Assembly (NCBI RefSeq): GCF_002211305.1
Contig: NZ_LOKW01000026.1
Location: 1 to 64,000, forward strand
Direction: 5' to 3'
Length of the DNA stretch: 64,000 nt
From: Rhizobium sp. R634
GTDB taxonomy: Bacteria > Pseudomonadota > Alphaproteobacteria > Rhizobiales > Rhizobiaceae
The notes below the pieces were generated by a model, which worked only from the letters and a program-made list of their open reading frames with translations, was not told the DNA's origin and did not search any database. A program made the position numbers and the translations under genes. Below, piece after piece: positions 51,985-60,516 of the stretch. How positions within the stretch are numbered: the stretch's first letter is position 1; each line of letters opens with the position of its first letter.

Positions 51985-52911
51985 TTATTCCGCGGCAATC
52001 CGTGAGACGCCGTTGGCCTGAACGATCTTCTCGAGAAGCGCGAGCTCTTCCTGCGTGAGATCCGTCAAGGGCGGCCGCACCGGACCGGGGTTCTGGCCGA
52101 GCACGCGCAGCCCGGCCTTGATGATCGAGACGGCATAGCCCTTCTTGCGATTGCGCAGTGCGACGAAGGGGAAGAAGAAGCCCTTCAGGATCTGGTCGAC
52201 GGTTGCCTGGTCGCCGGTGCGGAGCGCCCCGTAAAAACGCTGGGCGAGGGCGGGAACGAAGTTGAAGACGGCGGAGGAATAGGTGGTCACGCCGGCGGCG
52301 AAATAGGCTTGCGCATAGACCTCATGGGTCGGCATGCCGCCGACATAGACGAGACGGTCGCCGAGCCGCGTGGTGATCTCGATGACCTTGTCGACATCGC
52401 CGACGCCGTCCTTGAAGCCGATCAGGTTCGGGCATTCCTCCGCAAGCCGCGCGATGCTGTCGGCCGTCAGGATGGCGTTGTCGCGGTTATAGACGATGAC
52501 GCCGACGCCGACCGATTGGCAGACCGCCTTGACATGGGCGATCAGGCCGGCCTGCTCGGCAAACATCAGATAGGGCGGCAGAAGCAGCAGCCCGTCCGCG
52601 CCGGCCTTTTCGGCCGCCTGTGCGATCTCGATGGCAAGCGACGTGCCGTAGCCGGTTCCCGAAATGATCGGCGTATTGCCGGCAGAGGCCTTGGCGGCTT
52701 TGACGACCTGCGGGATCTCGCTCGGGTTGAGGGAGAAGAATTCACCGGTGCCGCCGGCGGCAAAGAGAGCGGCGGCGTCGTAACCGGCAAGCCACTCGAC
52801 ATGGCGGCGGTACTTCGCCTCGTCGAATTTAAGCTGATCGTCGAAATGCGTGACCGGAAACGAGAGCAGACCACTGCCGACGGCCTTCTTCAATTCAATC
52901 GGGTTCATCAT
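51985..52911 (-). CDS. kdgD: 5-dehydro-4-deoxyglucarate dehydratase KdgD
   Basis: 308-residue DHDPS/NAL-family aldolase-like enzyme that decarboxylates and dehydrates 5-keto-4-deoxyglucarate to 2-oxoglutarate semialdehyde. Schiff-base lysine in NLIGFKDGVGD, conserved VIVYNRDNA (Tyr), GGTGEFFSL phosphate-type loop and IISGTGYGTS are present. It belongs to oxidative glucarate/galactarate or galacturonate breakdown. TTG (52914), ATG (52911) and ATG (52908) are alternative starts; 52911 chosen. uxuA starts upstream, the gap being 36 bases. Confidence 0.9.
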   Translation of the reverse strand: MMNPIELKKAVGSGLLSFPVTHFDDQLKFDEAKYRRHVEWLAGYDAAALFAAGGTGEFFSLNPSEIPQVVKAAKASAGNTPIISGTGYGTSLAIEIAQAAEKAGADGLLLLPPYLMFAEQAGLIAHVKAVCQSVGVGVIVYNRDNAILTADSIARLAEECPNLIGFKDGVGDVDKVIEITTRLGDRLVYVGGMPTHEVYAQAYFAAGVTTYSSAVFNFVPALAQRFYGALRTGDQATVDQILKGFFFPFVALRNRKKGYAVSIIKAGLRVLGQNPGPVRPPLTDLTQEELALLEKIVQANGVSRIAAE

Positions 52912-52947
52912 CAAGTCCTATTCCTTACGTGTTGAAAATCGGCCGTG

Positions 52948-53922
52948 TCAGGCGCTTTCGAGCGTCTGCAGAAGTGCTGCGATATAGCCGTAGCAGAAGG
53001 CGAAGGCCGTGGCGGAAGGGTCCTTCCCGCTGACGGTCGGCACATGATCGGGCATCAGCATATATTTGAAGCCGACTTCCTTGTAGATCCTGGCCGAACG
53101 GGCCATGTCCATGTCGCCCTCGTCGGGGAAGGTTTCCATGAAGGAAAGCTTGCCGCCGCGAATGTTGCGGAAGTGAACGTTGAAGATCTTGTTGCGCTGG
53201 CCGAACCAGCGGATGATGTCGTCGATTTCCTCGCCGGGATTTTCGAGCATCTCGCCGACCGAGCCCTGGCAGAAATTGAGGCCGTGATAGGGGTTTTCGC
53301 GCATCAGCACGAACTTCTTCAAGCCCTCGACCGTGCCGAGCACGCGCGTGACGCCGCGATAGCCCGGCGGCGTATAGGGATCGTGCGGATGGCAGGCGAG
53401 CCGGACGCGGTTGCTTTCGGCGACGGGAACGACGCGCTCCAGGAAATAGTCGATCCGCTCCCAGTTTTCGTCCTCGGACAAAACGCCGGCAAGGCCGGGT
53501 GCTGCATGCTGGTCCGTCTTGTCCCAGCGGAAGCTGGCGTTCAGCGAGCCACCGCGTCCCGGCTCGTCTGGCGTGCGCGGGATGCCGATCAGGTTGAGAT
53601 TATATTTGACCGCGGGAATGCCGGCAGCCGCGACATCCTCGATCATCTTGCAGACAGCGTCGATCTGTCGGTCGCGCTCGGGGCCGGCAAGCAGAATGTC
53701 GGGATAGGATGCCTTCTCGATCGGCTGCGAGGGCAGGGGCAGCTGGATCATGTCGAGGATCAGGCCGAAGCTTTCGACCTTGTCGCGATGGCGCTCGATA
53801 TCGGCAAGCGTCCAACTGCTCGGCTTTCCCGGAGGGTCCGCACTGATATGCTTGACGCCCAATTGCGCAAAGATCCGATAATCGTCATCGTCGCGCGCTG
53901 CCACCTGTGTTCCCAGATACAT
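52948..53922 (-). CDS. uxuA: Mannonate dehydratase UxuA-like
   Basis: 324-residue TIM-barrel dehydratase (xylose isomerase-like superfamily) converting D-mannonate to 2-keto-3-deoxygluconate. Segments ASLMYLGTQVA-like start, GIPAVKYNLNLIGIPRTPDE, ACHPHDPYTPPGYRGVTRVLG, GLNFCQGSVGEM and HFRNIRG carry the metal His/Cys/His ligands. It is shorter than E. coli UxuA (394) as usual in rhizobia. Start at 53922 (MYLGTQV); 53937 is an alternative. It pairs with kdgD in hexuronate/aldarate degradation and has an operator-like palindrome just upstream. Confidence 0.88.
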   Translation of the reverse strand: MYLGTQVAARDDDDYRIFAQLGVKHISADPPGKPSSWTLADIERHRDKVESFGLILDMIQLPLPSQPIEKASYPDILLAGPERDRQIDAVCKMIEDVAAAGIPAVKYNLNLIGIPRTPDEPGRGGSLNASFRWDKTDQHAAPGLAGVLSEDENWERIDYFLERVVPVAESNRVRLACHPHDPYTPPGYRGVTRVLGTVEGLKKFVLMRENPYHGLNFCQGSVGEMLENPGEEIDDIIRWFGQRNKIFNVHFRNIRGGKLSFMETFPDEGDMDMARSARIYKEVGFKYMLMPDHVPTVSGKDPSATAFAFCYGYIAALLQTLESA

Positions 53923-53945
53923 CAGAGACCCTCTCAAATTCAGTG

Positions 53946-53959
53946 ATGTCGTATGACAT
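53946..53959. promoter_or_regulatory. GntR-type operator upstream of uxuA
   Basis: Palindrome ATGTC-GTAT-GACAT (53946-53959) 24 bases before the uxuA start, with CATAATATG following. The FadR/GntR group commonly binds such sites; related half-sites occur upstream of the ABC operon at 54771-54804. Confidence 0.55.
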
Positions 53960-53986
53960 AATATGAATTTTTGAGAGAGTCGAGCC

Positions 53987-54697
53987 TTATTGCTGCTCGG
54001 CGAGCATGCGATAGCGGCGTTGGCTCGCCATCATGTGTGCGCGCATCGCCTGGCGGGCGCGCTCCGGATCCTGGTCGGCGATGGCCGACAGGATTTCGAC
54101 ATGTTCGGCATAAACCTTCTGGAGGTAATCGCGGTCATTGGCTTCGGGGAGTGTCGGAAACTGGCCGCGGGGGATGGCGCGCGGGCCGAAATGGCGCAGA
54201 ACGTCGACGTAGAATCGGTTGTTCGTGGCGGCGGCGATCGCCATGTGGAAGGCGTAATCGGCCTCCACCGTCTGCTGTCCTGTCTCGATGAGCTGCGCCA
54301 TTCTGCGGTTGGCTTCGCGAATCGCGGCCTCCTGCTCGGCCGTGCGGCGATAGGCTGCAATGGCTGCGGCCTCACCCTCGGCCGCCATGCGGAACTCCAG
54401 CAATTCCAGGGTTTCCGGAATGCTTTTGATTTCCACTGGGGTCAAGGACAGTGCCGAGTGCGACTTGGGATCGGCGACAAAAACGCCTTTGCCCTGGATC
54501 GGCTTGACGAAGCCTGCCGCCCTGAGATCGGCAATGGCCTCGCGCACCACGGTGCGGCTGACGCCGAATGTCGATTCGAGTTGCGGCTCGGTCGGCAGCT
54601 GGTCGCCGACGCGCAGTTTTCCCGTTTCGATTTGCGCCCGCAGCTGATCGATGACCTGCTGCGCCAGTCTTTGCCGGCCCCGGCTGAATGTCGTCAT
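53987..54697 (-). CDS. GntR-family (FadR subgroup) transcriptional regulator
   Basis: 236-residue regulator. Winged helix-turn-helix residues 8-75 (QLPTEPQLESTFGVSRTVVREAIADLRAAGFVKP) and an FCD effector domain of helices from about residue 95. It lies between uxuA and the divergent peptide-type ABC operon with operator-like palindromes on both sides, so it likely controls both, in the manner of UxuR/ExuR. A uronate would be the expected effector (inference). Confidence 0.9.
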   Translation of the reverse strand: MTTFSRGRQRLAQQVIDQLRAQIETGKLRVGDQLPTEPQLESTFGVSRTVVREAIADLRAAGFVKPIQGKGVFVADPKSHSALSLTPVEIKSIPETLELLEFRMAAEGEAAAIAAYRRTAEQEAAIREANRRMAQLIETGQQTVEADYAFHMAIAAATNNRFYVDVLRHFGPRAIPRGQFPTLPEANDRDYLQKVYAEHVEILSAIADQDPERARQAMRAHMMASQRRYRMLAEQQ

Positions 54698-54770
54698 TTT
54701 CCGTTCCCCAATCCGCTTCCATCAAGTCGCCCGCTCGGGTCTTGCAAATCGTATCGGACTTGGATAAATC

Positions 54771-54804
54771 ATAATACGACATACGGACGACATAATATGT
54801 CTCT
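54771..54804. promoter_or_regulatory. GntR-type operator region before the ABC operon
   Basis: The stretch holds the half-site ATACGACAT (54774-54782, the reverse complement of ATGTCGTAT at 53946) and the near-perfect palindrome GACATA-A-TATGTC (54790-54802). The shared words suggest the same regulator; position is just upstream of the ABC operon and of gntR itself. Confidence 0.5.
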
Positions 54805-54830
54805 TAATAGTAGTCCAGGGAGGAGCTACA

Positions 54831-56426
54831 ATGAAGCATTTTTCTAAAGGCTTGTTCGTCGGCGCCGTCATCGGCGCTCTGACGATCGCTGCACCGCAGT
54901 TGCAGGCGGCCACGCCGAAAGACCAGTTGGTGATCGGCACATCGCTGGCCCAGGTCCTGTCGCTCGATCCGCATCAGGCCACCGAAGGCAAGGCCGTCGA
55001 GATCATGTCGAACCTTTACGACCGGCTGGTCAACAGCACGGCTGACGGGAAGATCGTGCCGCAGCTGGCCGAAAGCTGGAAGGTTGACGACAAGGGCATC
55101 ACCTTCACGCTGCGCCAGGCTAATTTCGCCTCCGGCAACCCTGTGACATCGAAGGACGTCGTCTACTCTCTGGGACGGCTGCTGAAGCTCGACCAGGCTG
55201 CCGCCGCCAACCTCAAGCGCATCGGCTACGACAAGGACAATGTGGACAAGCTCGTCACGGCAGTCGACGACAAAACCGTACGCATCGATTTTTCCGGCCA
55301 GGTGACGGCCGAGATGCTGCTCTACCGGCTCGCGGCATCGACCACCAGCGTCGTCGACAGTGTCGAGGTGCAGAAGCATGTCACCGACAACGACTGGGGA
55401 AATGCCTGGATGCGCACCCATTCGGCCGGCTCAGGTCCATTCACCCTCAATCGCTGGTCTCCGAACGAACTGGTGATTCTCGATGCCAATAAGGATTATG
55501 TGGCCGGCGCTCCTAAGATGAAGCGGGTCATCGTCCGCCACGTTCCGGAAAGCCAGGTCGAGCGGCTGATGCTCGAACGCGGCGATATCGACATCGCCAG
55601 TGCGCTGACCGCAGCCGATCTCGCGACATTTAAGGACAAGCAGGGCTTCACCATCCAGCGCATTCCCACAGGCGGCTTCTACGTTCTGTCGATGAATGCC
55701 GGCAACCAGTACCTCTCCAACCCGAAGGTTCGCGAGGCCATTGCCTATGGCATCGACTACAAGGGCATCGAGAAGACGATCATGGGGCCGTACGGGCGGG
55801 CGAGAAACGTTCCCGTTCCGGAGAATTTCGAATATGCCGTCCCGAACCCCGATTGGCATCTCGACGTCGAAAAGTCCAAGCAGCTGTTGAGCGAGGCAGG
55901 GTTCAAGGATGGTTTTACGCTGTCGCTGAAGACGATCGCGCAAACGCCGCGTATCGACCTTGCCACGGCCATCCAGGCATCGCTCGCCCAGGTCGGCATC
56001 AAGATCGACATCCAGCAGGGCAACGGCTCGGAAATCATTGCGGCCCATCGCGCCCGGGATTTCGATCTGCTGATCCCGCAGACCAGCGCTTACATGCCGA
56101 ACGTGCTCGGCTCGATGGAGCAGTTCTCGTCCAATCCGGACAATTCGAAGGAAGCCAACAATGCCGGCAACTTCGTCTGGCGCTCGGCCTGGGATATCCC
56201 CGAACTGACGGCCCTGACGGCGAAGGCATCGATGGAGCCTGACCCGAAGAAGCGCGGCGAGCTCTACGTCGAGATGCAGAAGATGTTCGTGGAACAGAAG
56301 CCGGCAGTGCTTCCGATGTTCGAGCGTTTCGAGCCGATCGTCCTGTCGAGCAAGGTTGAGGGATATGTCGGGCATCCGACCCAGCTGACTCGTCTCGAGA
56401 ACGTCACGAAGTCTGAAACCCAGTAA
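54831..56426 (+). CDS. Peptide/glycoside-type ABC binding protein (SBP family 5)
   Basis: 531-residue family 5 solute-binding protein. Signal peptide about residues 1-25 (GAVIGALTIAAPQLQAA). Typical segments: VLSLDPHQATEGKAVEIMSNLYDRL, VPQLAESWKVDDKGITFTLR, NPKVREAIAYGIDYKGIE. Family members carry di- or oligopeptides, but also glycosides and uronates. Linked to kdgD/uxuA and GntR, an oligogalacturonide or uronide ligand is a reasonable guess. Good GGAGG before the ATG. Confidence 0.9.
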   Translation: MKHFSKGLFVGAVIGALTIAAPQLQAATPKDQLVIGTSLAQVLSLDPHQATEGKAVEIMSNLYDRLVNSTADGKIVPQLAESWKVDDKGITFTLRQANFASGNPVTSKDVVYSLGRLLKLDQAAAANLKRIGYDKDNVDKLVTAVDDKTVRIDFSGQVTAEMLLYRLAASTTSVVDSVEVQKHVTDNDWGNAWMRTHSAGSGPFTLNRWSPNELVILDANKDYVAGAPKMKRVIVRHVPESQVERLMLERGDIDIASALTAADLATFKDKQGFTIQRIPTGGFYVLSMNAGNQYLSNPKVREAIAYGIDYKGIEKTIMGPYGRARNVPVPENFEYAVPNPDWHLDVEKSKQLLSEAGFKDGFTLSLKTIAQTPRIDLATAIQASLAQVGIKIDIQQGNGSEIIAAHRARDFDLLIPQTSAYMPNVLGSMEQFSSNPDNSKEANNAGNFVWRSAWDIPELTALTAKASMEPDPKKRGELYVEMQKMFVEQKPAVLPMFERFEPIVLSSKVEGYVGHPTQLTRLENVTKSETQ

Positions 56427-56446
56427 TACTCCCGAGGCAGCCGATC

Positions 56447-57475
56447 ATGAAGGAACTCTCTGTAGCCGAATTTGGCCGACGCCTGGCGCATTTGCTGGTC
56501 AGCCTGTTCATTCTCTTATGTGTGACCTTCGTGATCGGCCGCGTCCTGCCCACGGATCCCGTCGGCGCGATCGTCGGCGAACTCGCCGATCCCGCCGCCT
56601 ATGCGGCGATGCGGACGCGCCTGGGGCTCGACCTGCCGATCTATCAGCAGTTCTTCCTCTATCTGAACGGGCTCGCCCATGGTGATTTCGGCACGGCTGT
56701 GCTCACCGGCAACCCCGTCTCTTCGGACCTCGCGCAGGCCTTTCCCGCGACATTCGAACTTGCGACGCTGGCGGTGATCATTTCGACCTTCGTCGGTGTG
56801 CCGCTCGGCCTGGTCGCGGCGCTGTTTCGCGACAGCGTGATAGACAAGATCGCCCGGGTTGTCGCCTTGGTTGGCCATTCGATACCGGTCTTCTGGTTCG
56901 GCATCGTCGGACTCGTCATCTTTTATGCCGGGCTCAACTGGGTCGGCGGACCGGGCAGGGTCGATGTCTTCTATGAAGGCCTCGTCACCCCCCAGACAGG
57001 GCTGTTGCTGATCGACAGCCTGCTGCAGGGCGAAACCGAGATCTTCTGGAATGCGCTCGGCCACATCATCCTGCCGGCCATCATCCTCGCTTACGCCGCG
57101 ATGGCCTATATCACCCGCATGACCCGCAGCTTCACGTTGGAGCAGCTGAGCCAGGACTATGTCATTGCCGCCCGCGCCAAGGGCGTCAGCCCGACCGGAA
57201 CGATTTTGCGCCATGTCCTGCCCAATATCGCGGTGCAGTTGATCACCATCCTTGCCATTTCCTATGGCGGGCTGCTCGAAGGCGCCGTCGTCACCGAGAT
57301 CGTCTTCTCCTGGCCGGGTATCGGCCAGTATATGACCAATGCCCTGATGATCGGCGATATGAACGCCATCGTCGCAGCCACCATCATCGTGGGATTCATC
57401 TTCATGTTCCTAAACTTCCTGGCCGACGTCGCCTATGCCGTGCTCGATCCGCGCATGAGGGAGGCGGCCCGATGA
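56447..57475 (+). CDS. Peptide-type ABC permease DppB-like
   Basis: 342-residue inner-membrane permease with six segments and the DppB layout: short cytoplasmic start, membrane helix at 15-35, VLPTDPVGAIVG, LGLDLPIYQQF, EAA loop (YVIAARAKGVSPTGTILRHVLPNI). It overlaps the next permease gene by four bases. Confidence 0.92.
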   Translation: MKELSVAEFGRRLAHLLVSLFILLCVTFVIGRVLPTDPVGAIVGELADPAAYAAMRTRLGLDLPIYQQFFLYLNGLAHGDFGTAVLTGNPVSSDLAQAFPATFELATLAVIISTFVGVPLGLVAALFRDSVIDKIARVVALVGHSIPVFWFGIVGLVIFYAGLNWVGGPGRVDVFYEGLVTPQTGLLLIDSLLQGETEIFWNALGHIILPAIILAYAAMAYITRMTRSFTLEQLSQDYVIAARAKGVSPTGTILRHVLPNIAVQLITILAISYGGLLEGAVVTEIVFSWPGIGQYMTNALMIGDMNAIVAATIIVGFIFMFLNFLADVAYAVLDPRMREAAR

Positions 57476-58374
57476 GCGATGCCGTTCACACTGAGATCAC
57501 GATCCGTCCTCCAAGCGTGCCGAGCCGCGTTGCAGCCTCGTTTGCGCGCGCCGGCCGGAAACTGGCCGATGAGCCGCTCGGCCTTGCGGGCTTCGTCGTC
57601 CTCGGCATCCTCTGCGTGGTCGCGATCTTCGCGCCGCTTCTGGCGCCATACGATCCGACCATTCAGGCGCTTGGCGACGCTCTACAGCCTCCGAGCCTTG
57701 CGCATCTGGCCGGCACCGATGAATTCGGCCGCGATATTTTGAGCCGTCTGATCTTCGGGACGCGCATCACCATCCAGACCGTGCTCTCAGTCTCCCTAAT
57801 CGTCGGGCCGATCGGATTGCTGATCGGCGTCGTCGCCGGTTTCTTCGGCGGCAATACCGATGCCTTTTTGATGCGTGCCACCGATATCGTTCTTTCCTTT
57901 CCCTCGCTGATCCTGGCGCTCGCTTTTGCCGCCGCCCTCGGCGCAGGCTTGGGCACGGCGATCATCGCCATCTCGCTCACCGCATGGCCGCCGATCGCAA
58001 GGCTTGCCCGGGCAGAGGCGCTCGTCGTGAGAAACGCGGATTATGTGGTCGCCGCCCGCCTTTACGGCGCGTCACCGCTGCGCATCCTGCTTCTCTATAT
58101 CGCGCCCATGTGCATCCCGTCGGTCATCGTTCGCCTGACACTCAACATGGCGGGCATCATCCTGACGGCAGCCTCGCTCGGCTTCCTTGGCCTCGGCGCC
58201 CAGCCGCCCGCGCCGGAATGGGGTGCGATGATTTCGAACGGCCGCAAGTTCATGCTCGACTACTGGTGGGTCGCCGTCATGCCGGGTATCGCCATCCTGT
58301 TGACGAGCCTTGCCTTCAACATCGCCGGAGATGCTCTGCGCGACATTCTGGATCCCCGTCATGCAAGGTCGTGA
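57472..58374 (+). CDS. Peptide-type ABC permease DppC-like
   Basis: 300-residue inner-membrane permease with six segments. APYDPTIQALGDAL, LAGTDEFGRDILSRLIFGTR and the EAA loop (NADYVVAARLYGASPLRILLLYIAPM) are the DppC hallmarks. Forms the channel with the DppB-like protein. Confidence 0.92.
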   Translation: MSDAVHTEITIRPPSVPSRVAASFARAGRKLADEPLGLAGFVVLGILCVVAIFAPLLAPYDPTIQALGDALQPPSLAHLAGTDEFGRDILSRLIFGTRITIQTVLSVSLIVGPIGLLIGVVAGFFGGNTDAFLMRATDIVLSFPSLILALAFAAALGAGLGTAIIAISLTAWPPIARLARAEALVVRNADYVVAARLYGASPLRILLLYIAPMCIPSVIVRLTLNMAGIILTAASLGFLGLGAQPPAPEWGAMISNGRKFMLDYWWVAVMPGIAILLTSLAFNIAGDALRDILDPRHARS

Positions 58375-58375
58375 A

Positions 58376-59221
58376 ATGCAAGATCGTGATCTCCAGCCCG
58401 TTCTTTCGGTCAAGGAATTGAGCGTCCGTTTCGGGCGGGGCGCGGTGCCCGCAGTTTCCAAGGTCAGTTTCGACGTCGGGCGCGAACGTGTCGGCATCGT
58501 CGGCGAATCCGGCTCCGGCAAGTCGACGACCGGCCGCGCCATCATGCGTCTTCTGCCGCCGGCCGCCGTGGTCTCTGCCGAGCGCCTGGACCTTGCCGGC
58601 AGTTCGCTTCTCTCGAAGAGCGAGCGTCAGATGGGCGCGCTGCGCGGCAAGGATATCGCGCTGATCATGCAGGATCCGCGCTATTCGCTGAATCCGGTTC
58701 TGTCGATCGGCAAACAGATCGCCGAAGCCGCGCGGCTGCACCTCGGCCTGCGCGGCAAACCGGCGCAGGATGCGGTCCGCGCCATGCTGGAGCGCGTGCG
58801 CATCAGCGATCCGAACCGGGTCATGGCGCTTTACCCCCACCAGATATCCGGCGGCATGGGCCAGCGCGTGATGATCGCGATGATGCTGCTGGCGCGGCCG
58901 AAGCTCGTCATCGCCGACGAGCCGACCTCGGCTCTCGATGTCAGCGTGCGAAAGGACGTGCTGCTGCTGCTCGACGAACTGGTGCGTGAAAACAATTCGG
59001 GTCTGCTTCTGATCAGCCACGACATTCGCATGGTCGCGGCCTTCTGCGAACGCATCATCGTCATGTATGCCGGCCGGATCGTCGAAACCCTGACCAGCCT
59101 GGAAGATGCTCGCCATCCCTATACGCGCGGGCTGATATCGGCGCTGCCCGACCCGAAGAACCCTGTCCGCCGGCTTGCGGTTCTCGACAGGACGAAACTC
59201 GATCTGGAGGCGGTACAATGA
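58376..59221 (+). CDS. Peptide-type ABC ATP-binding protein DppD-like
   Basis: 281-residue ATPase: Walker A GESGSGKST, Q-loop MQDPRYSLNPV, signature ISGGMGQRV, Walker B LVIADEPTSALDVS, switch His in LISHDIRMV. It lacks the usual long cysteine-rich C-terminal FeS extension of DppD, and the signature reads SGGMGQ. The ATG at 58376 with AAGG upstream is preferred; 58361 is in frame. Confidence 0.9.
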   Translation: MQDRDLQPVLSVKELSVRFGRGAVPAVSKVSFDVGRERVGIVGESGSGKSTTGRAIMRLLPPAAVVSAERLDLAGSSLLSKSERQMGALRGKDIALIMQDPRYSLNPVLSIGKQIAEAARLHLGLRGKPAQDAVRAMLERVRISDPNRVMALYPHQISGGMGQRVMIAMMLLARPKLVIADEPTSALDVSVRKDVLLLLDELVRENNSGLLLISHDIRMVAAFCERIIVMYAGRIVETLTSLEDARHPYTRGLISALPDPKNPVRRLAVLDRTKLDLEAVQ

Positions 59222-59961
59222 TCAATGTCCGTGACCTCGATGTCGTCTTTTCCCATGGCAAGAACAGGAACCATGTCGTCAGGGGCATCAATTTTCAGGT
59301 CAAGCCCGGCGAGACGCTCGGCATCGTCGGCGAATCCGGCTGCGGCAAATCGACGGTGCTGCGCTGCCTTGCCGGCATGGAGGCCGGCTGGACAGGCCAG
59401 ATAGAGCTCGGTGGAAAGCCGATCGGAAAGAAGCGCTCCCGCGAGGAACTGACGCTCGCCCAAATGGTGTTTCAGGATCCCTACGGATCGCTGCATCCCC
59501 GCCATCGCATCGGCACCGCGCTCGCCGAGCCGCTGCGCGCCATGCGCCAGTCCGATATCTGGTCCAAGGTCGAAAGAGCATTGATCCAGGTGGGCTTGCC
59601 CGCGAATTTTGCAAGCCGCTTTCCCCACGAGCTTTCCGGCGGCCAGCGGCAGCGCGTGGCGATTGCCCGAGCCCTGATCCTGTCGCCGCCGATCCTACTG
59701 CTGGACGAGCCGACATCGGCGCTCGATGTCTCGATCCAGGCCGAAATCCTGAACCTGCTTGCCGATCAGCGCGAGGAAAAGGGACTAACCTATCTGCTCG
59801 TCAGCCACGATCTCGCGGTCATTGCCCATATGTGCGACCGGGTGTTGATCATGAAGGACGGCAGCTTCGTCGACGAACTCACCAAGGCGGATCTGCAGGC
59901 CGGCACCACGCACCATGCCTATGCGCGCGAGTTGTTCGAGGCGAGCTTCATGGAAGCTTAA
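59218..59961 (+). CDS. Peptide-type ABC ATP-binding protein DppF-like
   Basis: 247-residue ATPase: Walker A GESGCGKST, Q-loop FQDPYGSLHPRHRIG, signature LSGGQRQR, Walker B ILLLDEPTSALDVS, switch His in LVSHDLAVI. It is shorter than DppF (about 330), lacking most of the C-terminal extension. ATGA overlap with the previous ATPase closes the five-gene operon. Confidence 0.92.
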   Translation: MINVRDLDVVFSHGKNRNHVVRGINFQVKPGETLGIVGESGCGKSTVLRCLAGMEAGWTGQIELGGKPIGKKRSREELTLAQMVFQDPYGSLHPRHRIGTALAEPLRAMRQSDIWSKVERALIQVGLPANFASRFPHELSGGQRQRVAIARALILSPPILLLDEPTSALDVSIQAEILNLLADQREEKGLTYLLVSHDLAVIAHMCDRVLIMKDGSFVDELTKADLQAGTTHHAYARELFEASFMEA

Positions 59962-59988
59962 GGGCGCCGCAGCCGCACAATGCAAAGG

Positions 59989-60516
59989 TCAGGCAACCGC
60001 GCAATAGTTTGCGAAAGCGTCGAGGAAACGGCGCATCTCCTCCTGATGCCGAGGCTCGGAAAGATAAGCAGCGACCTCATCAGGGGAAAGCTTCATCAGA
60101 TGGAGCCGGAGGAAGAGTTGCTCGTTGAAGCGATCGCTGAGCGTGGCGAGCACTACGCGAAGTTGCTGGAGCATGTCGTCGCCGCGATGTGACGCATGCG
60201 CAAGTACGATCGGTTTGCCGATCACCTCATTGCGGGACACCAGCCAGTCGATGGCGTTCTTCAGTCCGCCCGGAATTGATCTGATATATTCGGGGCTTGC
60301 CAGGATCAGCCCATCGGCATCGGCAATCGCTCTCGCGAGAGCCGCGACTTCACGCGGGGGATCGTCTTCCAGATCGGGCGAAAAGACCGGGAGTTCTCCC
60401 ACGCGGTCATAGATCGAAACCGCATACGTCGAGCCGGCAGCCGACTGCAGCGCATAAAGCATGGCGGTATTGGTGGAGGCGCGGCGGACACTTCCTGAAA
60501 TGGCCAGAAATTTCAT
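59989..60516 (-). CDS. NADPH-dependent FMN reductase
   Basis: 175-residue flavodoxin-fold protein. The FMN phosphate loop ISGSVRRASTN opens the chain and LASPEYIRSIPGGLKNAIDWL is the family hallmark. It would reduce FMN or quinones with NADPH. Its ATG overlaps the stop of the LacI gene (60513-60516), so the two are coupled; a link to the sugar locus is unclear. Confidence 0.9.
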   Translation of the reverse strand: MKFLAISGSVRRASTNTAMLYALQSAAGSTYAVSIYDRVGELPVFSPDLEDDPPREVAALARAIADADGLILASPEYIRSIPGGLKNAIDWLVSRNEVIGKPIVLAHASHRGDDMLQQLRVVLATLSDRFNEQLFLRLHLMKLSPDEVAAYLSEPRHQEEMRRFLDAFANYCAVA

